Shown piece after piece: positions 49,601 to 59,023 of a stretch of DNA of 64,000 nucleotides. The stretch comes from Scytonematopsis contorta HA4267-MV1. GTDB lineage: Bacteria; Cyanobacteriota; Cyanobacteriia; Cyanobacteriales; Nostocaceae. The notes under the pieces are model-generated. The model worked only from the letters and a program-made list of their open reading frames with translations, did not search any database and was not told the origin of the DNA. The position numbers were made by a program, and so were the translations under genes. The DNA is taken from the NCBI GenBank assembly GCA_019359035.1, contig JAHHIC010000052.1:109255-173254 (forward strand), written 5' to 3'. Each line of letters begins with the position of its first letter. Within the stretch, counting starts at the first letter, position 1.

Positions 49601-52600
49601 CTCAATTACAAGATGCAGTAGTGATTCTTTCGGAAGACCAACCCGGAAACCAACATCTAGTTGCTTATGTCGTTCCTAATGTGGAAGTTAGTATAACTAG
49701 CAACCAAGTACGTGATTTTCTAAAAGATAAGCTGCCCGATTATATGGTGCCAAGTGTGGTCATGCTTTTAGAGAAAATGCCTCTGACCCCCAACGGCAAA
49801 ATAGATCGTCGCAGCTTACCTACACCAGATATCCAATCGAGTCTGACCGCGAATTTTGTCTCTCCTCGTAATCCAACCCAAGAGGTTATAGCAGGTCTTT
49901 GGGCAGAAGTACTCAATCTTCAACAAATAGGTATCTATGATAATTTCTTTGAACTAGGGGGACATTCCCTGCTAGCCACTCAAATAATTTCTCGATTGCG
50001 CTCCTTGTTCAAAATTGATATCCCACTGCGCTGTTTGTTTGAATCCCCCACCATAGCAGAACTCAGCGAATTTATTAACGCAACCCGTCATGCAGGTTTG
50101 GGGCTTATTGAATCTACCATTGAGCCAATCGAGCGCAATACTGACTTACCTTTATCCTTTGGTCAAACTAGATTATGGTTTCTCGACCAACTAGAAGGTA
50201 AAACAGCCAACTACAATATACCAGTAGCCCTGCGTCTAATTGGTTCCCTCAACTTGGTAGCCATGAAAATGGCAGTACAAGAAATTCTGGCACGCCACGA
50301 AGCCTTGCGTACCACATTCAAAATGGTAAATGGCTCCCCAGTGCAGGTTATTGTTAATGACACCACCGCCAACATGTCAGTTATAGACCTGCAATATTTG
50401 CCATCTGTCGAGCAATCCGCTGAGGTAGAACGGTTAGCCACAGAAGAAATTCAACATCCTTTTGACCTATCAAACGGCCCATTGCTGCGAGTAACTTTGC
50501 TACAGTTGGACGAACAATCCCATGTGCTACTGATGGTGACGCATCACATCGTTTCAGACGGCTGGTCAATGGGGATATTTGTCCGCGAGTTTTCTGCACT
50601 TTATCAAGCTTTCTGTGAAGAAGAGTCTTTAAAGTTACCAGAGTTACCCATACAATACGCCGACTTTGCTAATTGGCAGCGGCAGTGGCTAAGTGGTTCC
50701 GTATTACAAACCCAATTGGACTACTGGAAAAAACAGTTAGCTGGAGCACCACCCCTACTGGAACTACCTCTTGACCGTCCCCGTCCATCGATTCAGACAT
50801 TTATTGGTAGCGGTGTAGAATTTCAACTCAACCAGGATTTAACGCAAAAGCTCTCCACCCTCTCGCAACAGTCAGGGACAACCCTATTTATGACCCTGCT
50901 GTCAGCATTTGCAATTTTGCTTTCACGCTATAGCGGTCAAGAGGACATAGTTGTTGGCTCACCCATAGCCAATCGTAACCGCAGTGAAACCGAATCTCTA
51001 ATTGGCTTTTTTGCTAACACCCTGGTATTACGTACTCAACTTATTGGAAATCCCACTTTCCGCGAGCTACTAGAACGAGTGCGGGAAACAACTTTAGGAG
51101 CATACGACCATCAAGACTTGCCCTTCGAGAAATTAGTTGAGGAACTCCAACCGGAGCGTTCCCTCAGTTATGCCCCTCTGTTCCAGGCAATGTTCATGCT
51201 ACAAAATGCCTCAGTGGAAGGAGGTTTAGAACTGCCCGGTTTAACTATTGCTCCCTTGGAGTTGGAGAGTTCCGGTACGACAACAGATGATTTATTGCTA
51301 TCAATAGAGGAAACGGAGTCGGGACTTGCTGGGGAATTTGCTTACAACAGTGTACTATTTGATGCGACAACTATTACGCGGATGGCTGGACATTTTCAGA
51401 CTTTGCTGGAAAGCATCGTTGCCAATCCCCAGCAGCCTATAGCCTCTTTGCTTTTGCTAAATACAACTGAGCAGCATAAATTACTGGTAGAATCTAACAA
51501 CACTTATGCAAACTATCCCCTAGAACAGTGCTTTCCCCAATTGTTTGAACAACAGGTAGTACGAACCCCAGATGCAATAGCGGTCGCATTTGAAAACCAG
51601 CAACTAACTTACCGCCAGTTAAATGCTCGTGCTAACGGTTGGGCAAAATATCTAATAGAACAAGGAGTTGGTGCAGAAACAATTATTGCTTTACTGTGCG
51701 AGCGCAATATAGATTTCTTAACAGCGATACTGGCAATATTCAAAGCGGGTGGAGCATATCTACCCCTAAATCCCAATCATCCGGTTGAGCGGATACATCA
51801 GGTTTTGGAGCAAAGTCAGGCACATAAAGTGCTAGCAACTAGCCAGTTGTCACTAATAATTTCTCAAGCACTTAATAGCCAATTCGGCACAGCACCACAA
51901 CTATTGCTGCTAGAACAGTTGCCTAGTTCCGAATTAGCTGACCAAGACGACAAAGACGAAAACTTTCCTGTACGCTGTAGTCCGGATAACTTGGCTTATA
52001 TAATCTACACCTCTGGTTCCACAGGAAAACCCAAAGGCGCAATGCTGGAACATCGGGGTATGCTCAATCATCTGTACGCTAAAGTAACGGATTTGCAGTT
52101 GACTGCTACCGATGTAGTAGCCCAAACCGCTCCCCAGAGTTTTGATATCAGTGTTTGGCAATTTTTGGCAGCATTGCTGGTGGGTGGACGAGTTGAAATT
52201 GTCCGCAATGAAATGGTGGCTCCTGAACAACTATTAACATTGTTGCAAAATGCGGGAATCTCGATTTTGGAAATTGTGCCGTCCCTGTTGCGGATGATGT
52301 TACAACACATACAGGTTTCTAATCAAACTATACCTAATTTGTTCGGTTTGCGTTGGTTACTGCTAACAGGCGAAACCTTACCACCACAGTTATGCGGTCA
52401 GTGGTTTGAGTACTACCCAAACATCCCGATGATGAATGCCTACGGTCCAACCGAGTGTTCGGATGATGTCACCCATTATCCAATCTACCAACCACCTGCA
52501 CCCCAAGTACTTAACTTACCAATTGGTCGTCCAATATCGAATACGCAGCTATACATACTCGATTCCCAGTTACAACCAGTACCAACTGGAGTCGCAGGAG

Positions 52601-55600
52601 AACTTTACGTTGGTGGTGTTGGTGTTGGACGCGGCTATTTACACAACCCCACACAAACATCTGCTGCTTTTGTGGAAAACCCCTTTTCTGAGGGCAGCCG
52701 CTTGTATAAAACTGGCGATAAAGCTCGTTTCCTAGCCGATGGCAATATTGAATTTCTCGGTCGCATTGATTACCAAGTGAAAATTCGTGGCTTCCGGATT
52801 GAGTTGGGAGAAATTGAGGCGGTGCTGAGCCAACACCCACAAGTACAAGAGGTAGTGGTAATCGCCAGGGAAGACCAACCGGGCAACCAACACATAGTGG
52901 CTTATGTGGTTACTAACGAAGAGATGAGTGGTGTAAGTGTACTACGTAACTTCCTCAAGGAGAAGTTGCCTGATTACATGGTGCCCTCAGCAATTGTGAT
53001 TTTAGAGAAGATGCCCCTCACTCCCAACGGTAAGGTAGACCGTCGTGCTTTACCAGCACCGGATATTCAACTGAGTCTTACAGCTAACTTTGTCGCACCT
53101 CGCACACCTGTACAAGAGATTCTCACAAAGGTATGGGCGGAAATCCTAAATCTGAAACAAGTGGGAATTTACGACAATTTCTTTGAAATGGGAGGGCATT
53201 CGCTACTAGCGACTCAGGTTATTTCCAGGATACGCTCGCTGTTTGAGGTAGATTTACCCCTACGCAGCTTGTTTGAATCTCCGACAATCGCAGAACTGAG
53301 CGAATCAATCTCGGCAATGCGTCATGCTGGTTTAGGGTTACAAGCATCTGCCATTACGCCAATTCCACGCAACACAGACTTACCCCTGTCCTTTGCTCAA
53401 GCCAGATTATGGTTTTTAGACCAATTTGAAGACAATACGGCTACCTACAACATGCCAATGACTTTGCAGTTGATGGGTTCGCTGAATGTAACAGCCTTAG
53501 AGATGGCAGTGCAAGAAATCGTGCGACGCCACGAAGCTTTACGCACTAGTTTTAAGATGGTGAATGGCTCACCCGTGCAGCTAATTGCATCGGATGCTAA
53601 CATAACCATATCAATGATAGACCTGCAACATCTAACACCCGTGGAGCAACCTAGTGAGGCAGGACGGTTAGCAACAAAAGAAGCTCAGCGCCCCTTTGAC
53701 TTATCAAATGGTCCGTTACTGCGAGTTAATTTGCTACGGTTGGGGGAAGAATCACATGTACTGCTGCTGACCGTGCATCACATTGTCTCTGATGGTTGGT
53801 CGATGGGGATATTTATTCAAGAATTATCTGAGTTCTATCAAACTTTCTGTGCAGGACAACCTCCGCAGTTACCCGAATTGCCGATTCAATACGCCGACTT
53901 TGCTCATTGGCAACGGGAGTGGCTGAGTGGGGAGATATTAGAAACACAACTTAACTATTGGAAACAACAATTAACAGGGGCACCACCTCTGTTGGAACTA
54001 CCCATTGATCGTCCCCGTCCATCGGTGCAAATTTTCCAAAGTAGTTCTGAAGAATTTCAACTAGATCGGGAACTAACACAAAAGCTCAAAACTATTTCGC
54101 AGCAGTCAGGGACAACCTTATTTATGACCCTGCTGGCAGCGTATGTTACTTTACTTTCACGCTACACTGGTCAGGAGGACATAGTTGTTGGTTCTCCCAT
54201 CGCCAACCGCAACCGCAATGAGATTGAGCCGTTAATTGGCTTTTTTGTGAATATGTTGGTGCTGCGTACTCAGCTTCACGGAAATCCCACTTTCTTGGAA
54301 TTACTAGAGCGAGTGCGGGAGATGACTTTAGGGGCATATGACCACCAAGATTTGCCCTTTGAAAAGTTAGTTGAGGAACTTCAACCTGAGCGTTCCCTCA
54401 GCTATACACCCTTATTCCAAGTGATGTTCATGTTGGAACCTGCTTCGGTCGAGGAGATGGAAATGCCTGGTTTAAGCATTACCTCCTTGGGACTGGAAAG
54501 TTTCACAACAACTGACGATTTACTGCTTTCGATGGAGGAAAGCGAGGATGGACTGGCTGGGGGCTTGACCTACAATAGCACCCTGTTTGATGCATCTACA
54601 ATCAAGCGGATGGTCGAACATTTTCAAGCTTTGCTGGAAAGCATTGTTACTGATCCCCGACAACCAGTGGCACAATTAGCAATGTTGAGTGCAGCTGAAC
54701 GGCATCAGTTGCTGGTGGAATGGAACGACTCTGATACAGAGTATCCCTTAGAACAGTGTTTCCCACAATTATTTGAACAACAGGCAGCGCGAACTCCAGA
54801 GGCAATCGCGGTGGTGTTTGAAAATCAGCAACTAACCTACCATGAGTTAAATGCTCGTGCTAATCGTTGGGCAAGGTATCTACTAGAAAAAGGAGTCGGA
54901 GCAGAAACAATAGTTGCTTTGTTTTGTGAGCGGAATATTGATTTCTTGACGGCAATTTTGGCGGTATTCAAAGCGGGTGGAGCATACCTACCACTAAATC
55001 CCAATCATCCATCTGAGCGGATACAACAAGTACTCGACCAAAGTCAGGCACATGTAGTGCTAGCAACTAGCCAGCTAGAACCAATAGTTTCCCAAGCACT
55101 GAGTAACCTTGACTGCACACCACAAATCTTGCTCATCCAAGAGTTAGCGAACGGAGAGTGCAACAGTGAGAACTTGCCTGTACAATGCAGTCCAGAAAAC
55201 TTGGCTTATTTGATTTACACTTCTGGTTCGACAGGTAAACCTAAAGGTGCCATGCTCGAACATCGGGGTATGCTCAATCATTTGTATGCTAAGGTCACAG
55301 ATTTGCAGCTAAGTGAAGCTGATGTAGTTGCACAAACCGCTCCTCAGAGTTTTGACATTAGTGTGTGGCAATTTTTGGCTGTACTGCTAGTCGGTGGTCG
55401 AGTCGAAATTGTCCCCAACGAAATGGTGGCACCTGCTCAACTGTTAACATTGGTGGAAACTCAAGCTATTTCGATTTTAGAGATTGTGCCATCGCTGTTA
55501 CGGATGATGCTGCAACACGTAGAACTTTTGGGTGCTACTCAACCCCAAATGTCACATTTGCGATGGTTGTTATTAACAGGTGAAACTCTAGCGCCACAAT

Positions 55601-57303
55601 TGTGCCGTCAGTGGTTTGAGTATTTTCCAACCATCCCGATGATGAATGCCTACGGACCAACCGAGTGTTCGGATGATGTTACCCATTACCCAATCTATCA
55701 GCCACCAGCCGAAGGGGTACTGAACTTGCCCATTGGTCGTCCGGTATCAAATACGCAGTTATATATACTCGATGCCCAATTGCAGCCCTTACCAATTGGA
55801 GTTGCTGGAGAACTTTACGTTGGTGGTGTTGGTGTTGGACGTGGTTATTTACACAACCCCACACAAACATCTGCTGTTTTTGTGGAGAATCCCTTTGCTG
55901 AGGGCGGCCGCTTGTATAAAACTGGCGATAAAGCTCGTTTCCTCCCGGATGGTAATATTGAATTTCTCGGTCGCATTGATTACCAAGTGAAAATTCGCGG
56001 CTTCCGGATTGAGTTGGGAGAAATTGAGGCGGTGCTGAGTCAGCACCCACAAGTACAAGAGACGGTGGTAATCGCAAGGGAAGACCAACCAGGCAAGCAA
56101 TACCTAGTGGCTTATGTAATTGCTAACGAAGTGATGAGTGGTGTCAATGTACTACGCAACTTCCTCAAGGAAAAGTTGCCTGATTACATGGTGCCCTCGG
56201 CGATTGTGATTTTAGAGAAGATGCCCCTCACTCCCAATGGCAAAATAGACCGTCGCGCTTTACCAGCACCGGGCAAAGAATATTTAAATCAACTGAGTCT
56301 TAATGCTAGCTTTGCCCCTCCCCGTGACAATTTAGAATTGCAATTGACGCAAATTTGGGAAGAAGTTCTAAATATTCACCCCATCGGTATTCGGGATAAC
56401 TTCTTCGACCTTGGTGGTCATTCGCTGTTAGCCATCAGCTTGATAGCGAAAATACAGTCCTCATTCGGAAAAAATTTGTCCCTGGCAGCCTTCTTCCAAG
56501 GTGCAACTATTGAAAGCCTTGCAAATATTCTCCGCTCCTCAACAGTTCCTCCATCTTGGTCTACCCTGGTAACAATTCAGTCGGGTAGCTCTTCTAAACA
56601 GCCTTTCTTCTGCATCCATCCAGGTGCTGGTACTGTCCTCGCATATGTTGATTTAGCACATCATCTTGGTTCTGAACAGCCATTTTACGGTTTGGAATCC
56701 CTAGGCTTAGAGGACGAACAAAAGCCTTATGGTCGGGTTGAAGAAATAGCAGCTCATTACATCGAAGCAATGCAAACTGTTCAACCGCAAGGTCCTTATC
56801 GGCTTGGTGGTTGGAGTTTCGGTGGACTTGTAGCTTTTGAGATGGCTCAACAGCTCCACGCGCAAGGGCAACAAGTTTCCTTGTTAGCGTTGCTCGATAC
56901 TTCTGCTGTGATGGATAGCGAAGAGTCACAGGAACAAGACGAACAAGAATACAATGCTTTCTTGGAGGAATTACTTGTAAGCGATAACTCTTCAATATTG
57001 GGGCTACCACCAGAGTTAGATAAGGCTCAGACACAACGTTTAGTAAACATTTTCAAAAGCCATATCCTGGCTGGGAATAGTTACCAAACTCAACCTTATC
57101 AAGGTAAAGTAACTCTCTTCTTAGCCGAAGAAGGATTAGCCGTTGAATCCGAGGAGGCAACCTTAGGCTGGAAAAATTTAGCCTCTGAAGGTGTGGATAT
57201 CCACTGGATTCCTGGTGACCACTTGACTTTGGTTAGTAAACCTAATGTGGAAATTTTAGCTCAAAAGCTACGGCTTTGTCTGGACAATCACTCTTGCGAA
57301 TGA
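46681..57303 (+). CDS. NRPS, modules 4-6 with thioesterase (TubC-[C-A-PCP]x3-TE)
   Basis: 3540 aa. An N-terminal TubC/beta-hairpin docking domain (about 1-60, MKTIEEFLSNLANLDIKLWV) is followed by three modules. C domains have the HHIVSDG motif at His217, His1288 and His2366. A4, A5 and A6 have pockets beginning at Asp743, Asp1822 and Asp2892, each D-I-W-E-L-T-A-D-D. PCP serines are at 1096, 2174 and 3248. A type I thioesterase (about 3280-3540) has Ser3379 in GGWSFGG and His in PGDHLTLV, so the finished chain is released here by hydrolysis or cyclisation. No epimerase, methylase or oxidase domains. Modules 5 and 6 are close to identical over long stretches. Confidence 0.93.
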   Translation: MKTIEEFLSNLANLDIKLWVENVGENTLLEEVRLRCNSPKGALTPDIRAELAERKAEVINFLTLVTLKSTYLDETITPVPRNRDLPLSFAQARLWFLNQLEGESGNHSIPMSLRLFGSLNIPALEMAVIEIVQRHEALRTNFRLVNDSPVQVINSYNKISIPLIDLQHLSENEQSTEVEYLANKDFESPFDLSNGSLLRATLLRLGEQSHVLLLTTHHIVSDGWSMGVFVRELSVLYEAFCAGKPSPLPPLPIQYADFAYWQREWLSGDVLIKQLNYWKQQLAGVPPLLELPTDRPRPSVQTERGSFEEFELSQELTNKLKALSQESGVTLFMTLLAGFVTLLSRYSGQEDIVVGSLIANRNRSAIESLIGFFVNVLALRTELQGNPTFLELLERVQKMTLAAYDHQDLPFEKLVEELQPERSLSHAPLYQVMFVLQNASNQELELPGLTISPFEIGDVMAKDDLLLSMEETDTGLKGGLVYKSDLFDAATIQRMVAHFQNLLDSIVANPQQQIHQLPLLNPTEQNQLLLDWNQTTADYPLEQSFPQLFEAQVARTPDAVAVVFEDQQLTYQQLNTRANIWARHLVEQGVQAETIVALICDRNLDFLTAMLAVFKAGGAYLPLNPHHPPEHLHHVLSQSQVPLVLTSSCWASKVSPVVNDLDTPPQLLYLDPLDSLTKESENLPVRCNPDNLAYVIYTSGSTGQPKGAVLEHRGMLNHLYAKVTDLQLSANDVVAQTAAQTFDISIWQFLSALLVGGRVEIVRSETTADPAELISLIQRQQVSILEIVPSLLRMMLQHIEQDGNTKPNLPELRWILLTGETLPPQLCRQWFEYYPTIPMMNAYGPTECSDDVTHYPIYQPPEEAVLNLPIGRPISNTQLYILDTYLQPVPIGVAGELYVGGSGVGRGYLHNEQQTELAFIANPFNNSKLYKTGDKARYLPDGNIEFLGRIDYQVKIRGFRIELGEIEAVLRQNPQLQDAVVILSEDQPGNQHLVAYVVPNVEVSITSNQVRDFLKDKLPDYMVPSVVMLLEKMPLTPNGKIDRRSLPTPDIQSSLTANFVSPRNPTQEVIAGLWAEVLNLQQIGIYDNFFELGGHSLLATQIISRLRSLFKIDIPLRCLFESPTIAELSEFINATRHAGLGLIESTIEPIERNTDLPLSFGQTRLWFLDQLEGKTANYNIPVALRLIGSLNLVAMKMAVQEILARHEALRTTFKMVNGSPVQVIVNDTTANMSVIDLQYLPSVEQSAEVERLATEEIQHPFDLSNGPLLRVTLLQLDEQSHVLLMVTHHIVSDGWSMGIFVREFSALYQAFCEEESLKLPELPIQYADFANWQRQWLSGSVLQTQLDYWKKQLAGAPPLLELPLDRPRPSIQTFIGSGVEFQLNQDLTQKLSTLSQQSGTTLFMTLLSAFAILLSRYSGQEDIVVGSPIANRNRSETESLIGFFANTLVLRTQLIGNPTFRELLERVRETTLGAYDHQDLPFEKLVEELQPERSLSYAPLFQAMFMLQNASVEGGLELPGLTIAPLELESSGTTTDDLLLSIEETESGLAGEFAYNSVLFDATTITRMAGHFQTLLESIVANPQQPIASLLLLNTTEQHKLLVESNNTYANYPLEQCFPQLFEQQVVRTPDAIAVAFENQQLTYRQLNARANGWAKYLIEQGVGAETIIALLCERNIDFLTAILAIFKAGGAYLPLNPNHPVERIHQVLEQSQAHKVLATSQLSLIISQALNSQFGTAPQLLLLEQLPSSELADQDDKDENFPVRCSPDNLAYIIYTSGSTGKPKGAMLEHRGMLNHLYAKVTDLQLTATDVVAQTAPQSFDISVWQFLAALLVGGRVEIVRNEMVAPEQLLTLLQNAGISILEIVPSLLRMMLQHIQVSNQTIPNLFGLRWLLLTGETLPPQLCGQWFEYYPNIPMMNAYGPTECSDDVTHYPIYQPPAPQVLNLPIGRPISNTQLYILDSQLQPVPTGVAGELYVGGVGVGRGYLHNPTQTSAAFVENPFSEGSRLYKTGDKARFLADGNIEFLGRIDYQVKIRGFRIELGEIEAVLSQHPQVQEVVVIAREDQPGNQHIVAYVVTNEEMSGVSVLRNFLKEKLPDYMVPSAIVILEKMPLTPNGKVDRRALPAPDIQLSLTANFVAPRTPVQEILTKVWAEILNLKQVGIYDNFFEMGGHSLLATQVISRIRSLFEVDLPLRSLFESPTIAELSESISAMRHAGLGLQASAITPIPRNTDLPLSFAQARLWFLDQFEDNTATYNMPMTLQLMGSLNVTALEMAVQEIVRRHEALRTSFKMVNGSPVQLIASDANITISMIDLQHLTPVEQPSEAGRLATKEAQRPFDLSNGPLLRVNLLRLGEESHVLLLTVHHIVSDGWSMGIFIQELSEFYQTFCAGQPPQLPELPIQYADFAHWQREWLSGEILETQLNYWKQQLTGAPPLLELPIDRPRPSVQIFQSSSEEFQLDRELTQKLKTISQQSGTTLFMTLLAAYVTLLSRYTGQEDIVVGSPIANRNRNEIEPLIGFFVNMLVLRTQLHGNPTFLELLERVREMTLGAYDHQDLPFEKLVEELQPERSLSYTPLFQVMFMLEPASVEEMEMPGLSITSLGLESFTTTDDLLLSMEESEDGLAGGLTYNSTLFDASTIKRMVEHFQALLESIVTDPRQPVAQLAMLSAAERHQLLVEWNDSDTEYPLEQCFPQLFEQQAARTPEAIAVVFENQQLTYHELNARANRWARYLLEKGVGAETIVALFCERNIDFLTAILAVFKAGGAYLPLNPNHPSERIQQVLDQSQAHVVLATSQLEPIVSQALSNLDCTPQILLIQELANGECNSENLPVQCSPENLAYLIYTSGSTGKPKGAMLEHRGMLNHLYAKVTDLQLSEADVVAQTAPQSFDISVWQFLAVLLVGGRVEIVPNEMVAPAQLLTLVETQAISILEIVPSLLRMMLQHVELLGATQPQMSHLRWLLLTGETLAPQLCRQWFEYFPTIPMMNAYGPTECSDDVTHYPIYQPPAEGVLNLPIGRPVSNTQLYILDAQLQPLPIGVAGELYVGGVGVGRGYLHNPTQTSAVFVENPFAEGGRLYKTGDKARFLPDGNIEFLGRIDYQVKIRGFRIELGEIEAVLSQHPQVQETVVIAREDQPGKQYLVAYVIANEVMSGVNVLRNFLKEKLPDYMVPSAIVILEKMPLTPNGKIDRRALPAPGKEYLNQLSLNASFAPPRDNLELQLTQIWEEVLNIHPIGIRDNFFDLGGHSLLAISLIAKIQSSFGKNLSLAAFFQGATIESLANILRSSTVPPSWSTLVTIQSGSSSKQPFFCIHPGAGTVLAYVDLAHHLGSEQPFYGLESLGLEDEQKPYGRVEEIAAHYIEAMQTVQPQGPYRLGGWSFGGLVAFEMAQQLHAQGQQVSLLALLDTSAVMDSEESQEQDEQEYNAFLEELLVSDNSSILGLPPELDKAQTQRLVNIFKSHILAGNSYQTQPYQGKVTLFLAEEGLAVESEEATLGWKNLASEGVDIHWIPGDHLTLVSKPNVEILAQKLRLCLDNHSCE

Positions 57304-57317
57304 TGGGGGAAAACAAA

Positions 57318-58625
57318 ATGGTTAAACTCGGTGTAGAAAAAGGAATGCGAGCCTTTGTTTTGGTGTGGTTCGGACAAACGGTTTCGGTCATCGGTTCTGG
57401 TCTCACTGGTTTTGCTCTGGATATATGGGTATACCAACGCACTGAGTCTGTTACTCAGTTTGCACTTGCCTCTTTGTTTAGTATGCTACCAGCGCTTTTG
57501 ATTTCTCCTGTAGCTGGTGCTTTAGTAGACCGTTGGAACCGTCGCAATTGCATGATTATTAGTGACTGCGCGTCTGCTTTGACTACCCTGGTGATTGCCA
57601 GCTTATTGTTCAGTGGTCATTTGCAAATCTGGCACATATATATAGAAGGAGCTATCAGTTCCATTTTTGGCGCCTTCCAGTGGCCAGCCTATAACGCTGC
57701 GATTCCCCAGTTAGTTCCCAAGGAGCTTCTTCCTCGTGCTAATGGAATGACCGAGTTGTCAGATGCACTTAAGATGCTTCTCCCACCTGTGCTAGGAGGT
57801 GCATTGCTTGTTACTATCCATTTGCAGGGGATTATGTTGATTGATTTTATTACTTTCCTTGTCTCCATAGTTACCTTGCTGAGTGTGCGATTCCCTAAAA
57901 TCAAAACTACTTCTACAGAGGAAATCAAAAAAAGTTCTCTGTTTGCTGAGATAAGCTATGGTTGGAAGTACATCATTTCAAGACCTGGACTGCTGGGGTT
58001 AATAATTTTTTTCGCTGCCAGCAATTTTATCTTGGCAATTGTTGGTGTGCTATTAACACCACTAGTGCTATCTTTTACATCTCCCGCCATACTTGGTATA
58101 ATTTTATTTACTGATGGTGTCGGTATGCTTGCGGGTACTATAGTAATCACTAGTAGAGGAGGTCCATCGCGGCTAATCTACAGTATATTAGGTTTTCAGA
58201 TGCTGGGTGGACTGTGTATTTTGGTGACTGGTTTGCGTACTTCTGCACCCCTTATAGGTGTTGCTGCTTTCTTATTTGCTTTTGGCTCACCAATTGTTAA
58301 TTGTTCTAGCCAAGCCATTTTCCAAAGAAAAGTTGCGTCCGAAGTGCAAGGAAGGGTTTTTGCTGTGGAAGGAATGATTATCGGTTCTTTGCAACCTTTA
58401 GCTTATATTATCGCTGGACCTTTAGCTGACCGGGTATTTGAGCCTTTGATGGCTACTAATGGTCTCCTTGCTGGGAGCATCGGACAAGTCATAGGTGTTG
58501 GTTCTGGTCGTGGGATTGGTTTACTATTTATGGTTATGGGAACGATTTCTATGCTGATATCTATTGTTGCTTACCAGTATCCCCGACTGCGGTTGTTGGA
58601 AGATGAACTGGTTGACCAGATTTAA
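57318..58625 (+). CDS. MFS exporter (EntS-like)
   Basis: About 435 aa with 12 predicted hydrophobic segments. The N-terminal half has VLVWFGQTVSVIGSGLTGFA and the MFS loop GALVDRWNRRN; a C-terminal loop has GPLADRVFEP. Overall pattern as in the enterobactin exporter EntS and the drug-efflux MFS proteins at the end of cyanobacterial peptide clusters. ATGs at 57300 and 57303 overlap the synthetase stop, but ATG 57318, with GGGGG 8 bases ahead, best fits the conserved N-terminus. Coupled to the NRPS genes, so it very probably exports the cationic peptide, which would also give self-protection. Confidence 0.88.
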   Translation: MVKLGVEKGMRAFVLVWFGQTVSVIGSGLTGFALDIWVYQRTESVTQFALASLFSMLPALLISPVAGALVDRWNRRNCMIISDCASALTTLVIASLLFSGHLQIWHIYIEGAISSIFGAFQWPAYNAAIPQLVPKELLPRANGMTELSDALKMLLPPVLGGALLVTIHLQGIMLIDFITFLVSIVTLLSVRFPKIKTTSTEEIKKSSLFAEISYGWKYIISRPGLLGLIIFFAASNFILAIVGVLLTPLVLSFTSPAILGIILFTDGVGMLAGTIVITSRGGPSRLIYSILGFQMLGGLCILVTGLRTSAPLIGVAAFLFAFGSPIVNCSSQAIFQRKVASEVQGRVFAVEGMIIGSLQPLAYIIAGPLADRVFEPLMATNGLLAGSIGQVIGVGSGRGIGLLFMVMGTISMLISIVAYQYPRLRLLEDELVDQI

Positions 58626-58756
58626 CAATTGGCAATATGCCTTACGGCAGGTATTCTCCATCAGAAATTAAATACCTGATACTTTCAAACTGTAACCCAT
58701 ACCGTAAACTAGCTATATTTTATTGTTTGTATATCCCGCAATAATACATAAAACTT

Positions 58757-58785
58757 GTAGAGACCGAATTAATTCAGTCTCTACA
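58757..58785. terminator. Palindrome downstream of the NRPS cluster
   Basis: GTAGAGACCGAATT and AATTCAGTCTCTAC form an imperfect stem, followed by ATTTTGATT. It shares the GTAGAGAC...GTCTCTAC ends with the 87-bp repeats at 30557-30844. Possible terminator of the cluster. Confidence 0.5.
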
Positions 58786-58837
58786 TTTTGATTAATACCA
58801 CAATTAAGCAAATGCCCAATTTTCAGGATAAAAAGAA

Positions 58838-59023
58838 TTAACCTCTTCTTTCCTTAATTTCGCCATGAGGGGCGTTAATATCTAACTCCTCTCTACGTAC
58901 TTTTTCTTGAGCTTCAACTGTGTCTTGTTCCACAACCTTTTTAACTCTGAATTCTTCTTTAACTATTGATAAATAATATTTTCTTTCAATTAATTTATCC
59001 CCTAAACAAGTTACACATTGCAA
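58838..59023 (-). CDS. Small DUF2382-like fragment
   Basis: 61 aa. The segment [20 protein letters not shown] followed by KVRREELDI resembles the end of the YsnF/AvaK (DUF2382) stress-protein domain, which has alternating charged strands ending in RREE-[LV]-D. The first 20 residues come from sequence overlapping the end of the invertase gene by 13 bp in another frame. It looks like the C-terminal remnant of a longer protein rather than a full gene. Confidence 0.5.
   Translation of the reverse strand: MQCVTCLGDKLIERKYYLSIVKEEFRVKKVVEQDTVEAQEKVRREELDINAPHGEIKERRG

Noticed and set aside
38149..57034. Many antisense and out-of-frame open frames within the NRPS genes
   Set aside because: Shadows of conserved A and C domain sequence; they repeat at equivalent positions in each module.
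43289..57303. Epimerase domain or D-amino acid incorporation
   Set aside because: No E domain lies between PCP and the next C; the HHxxxDG motifs are of the ordinary C type by eye.
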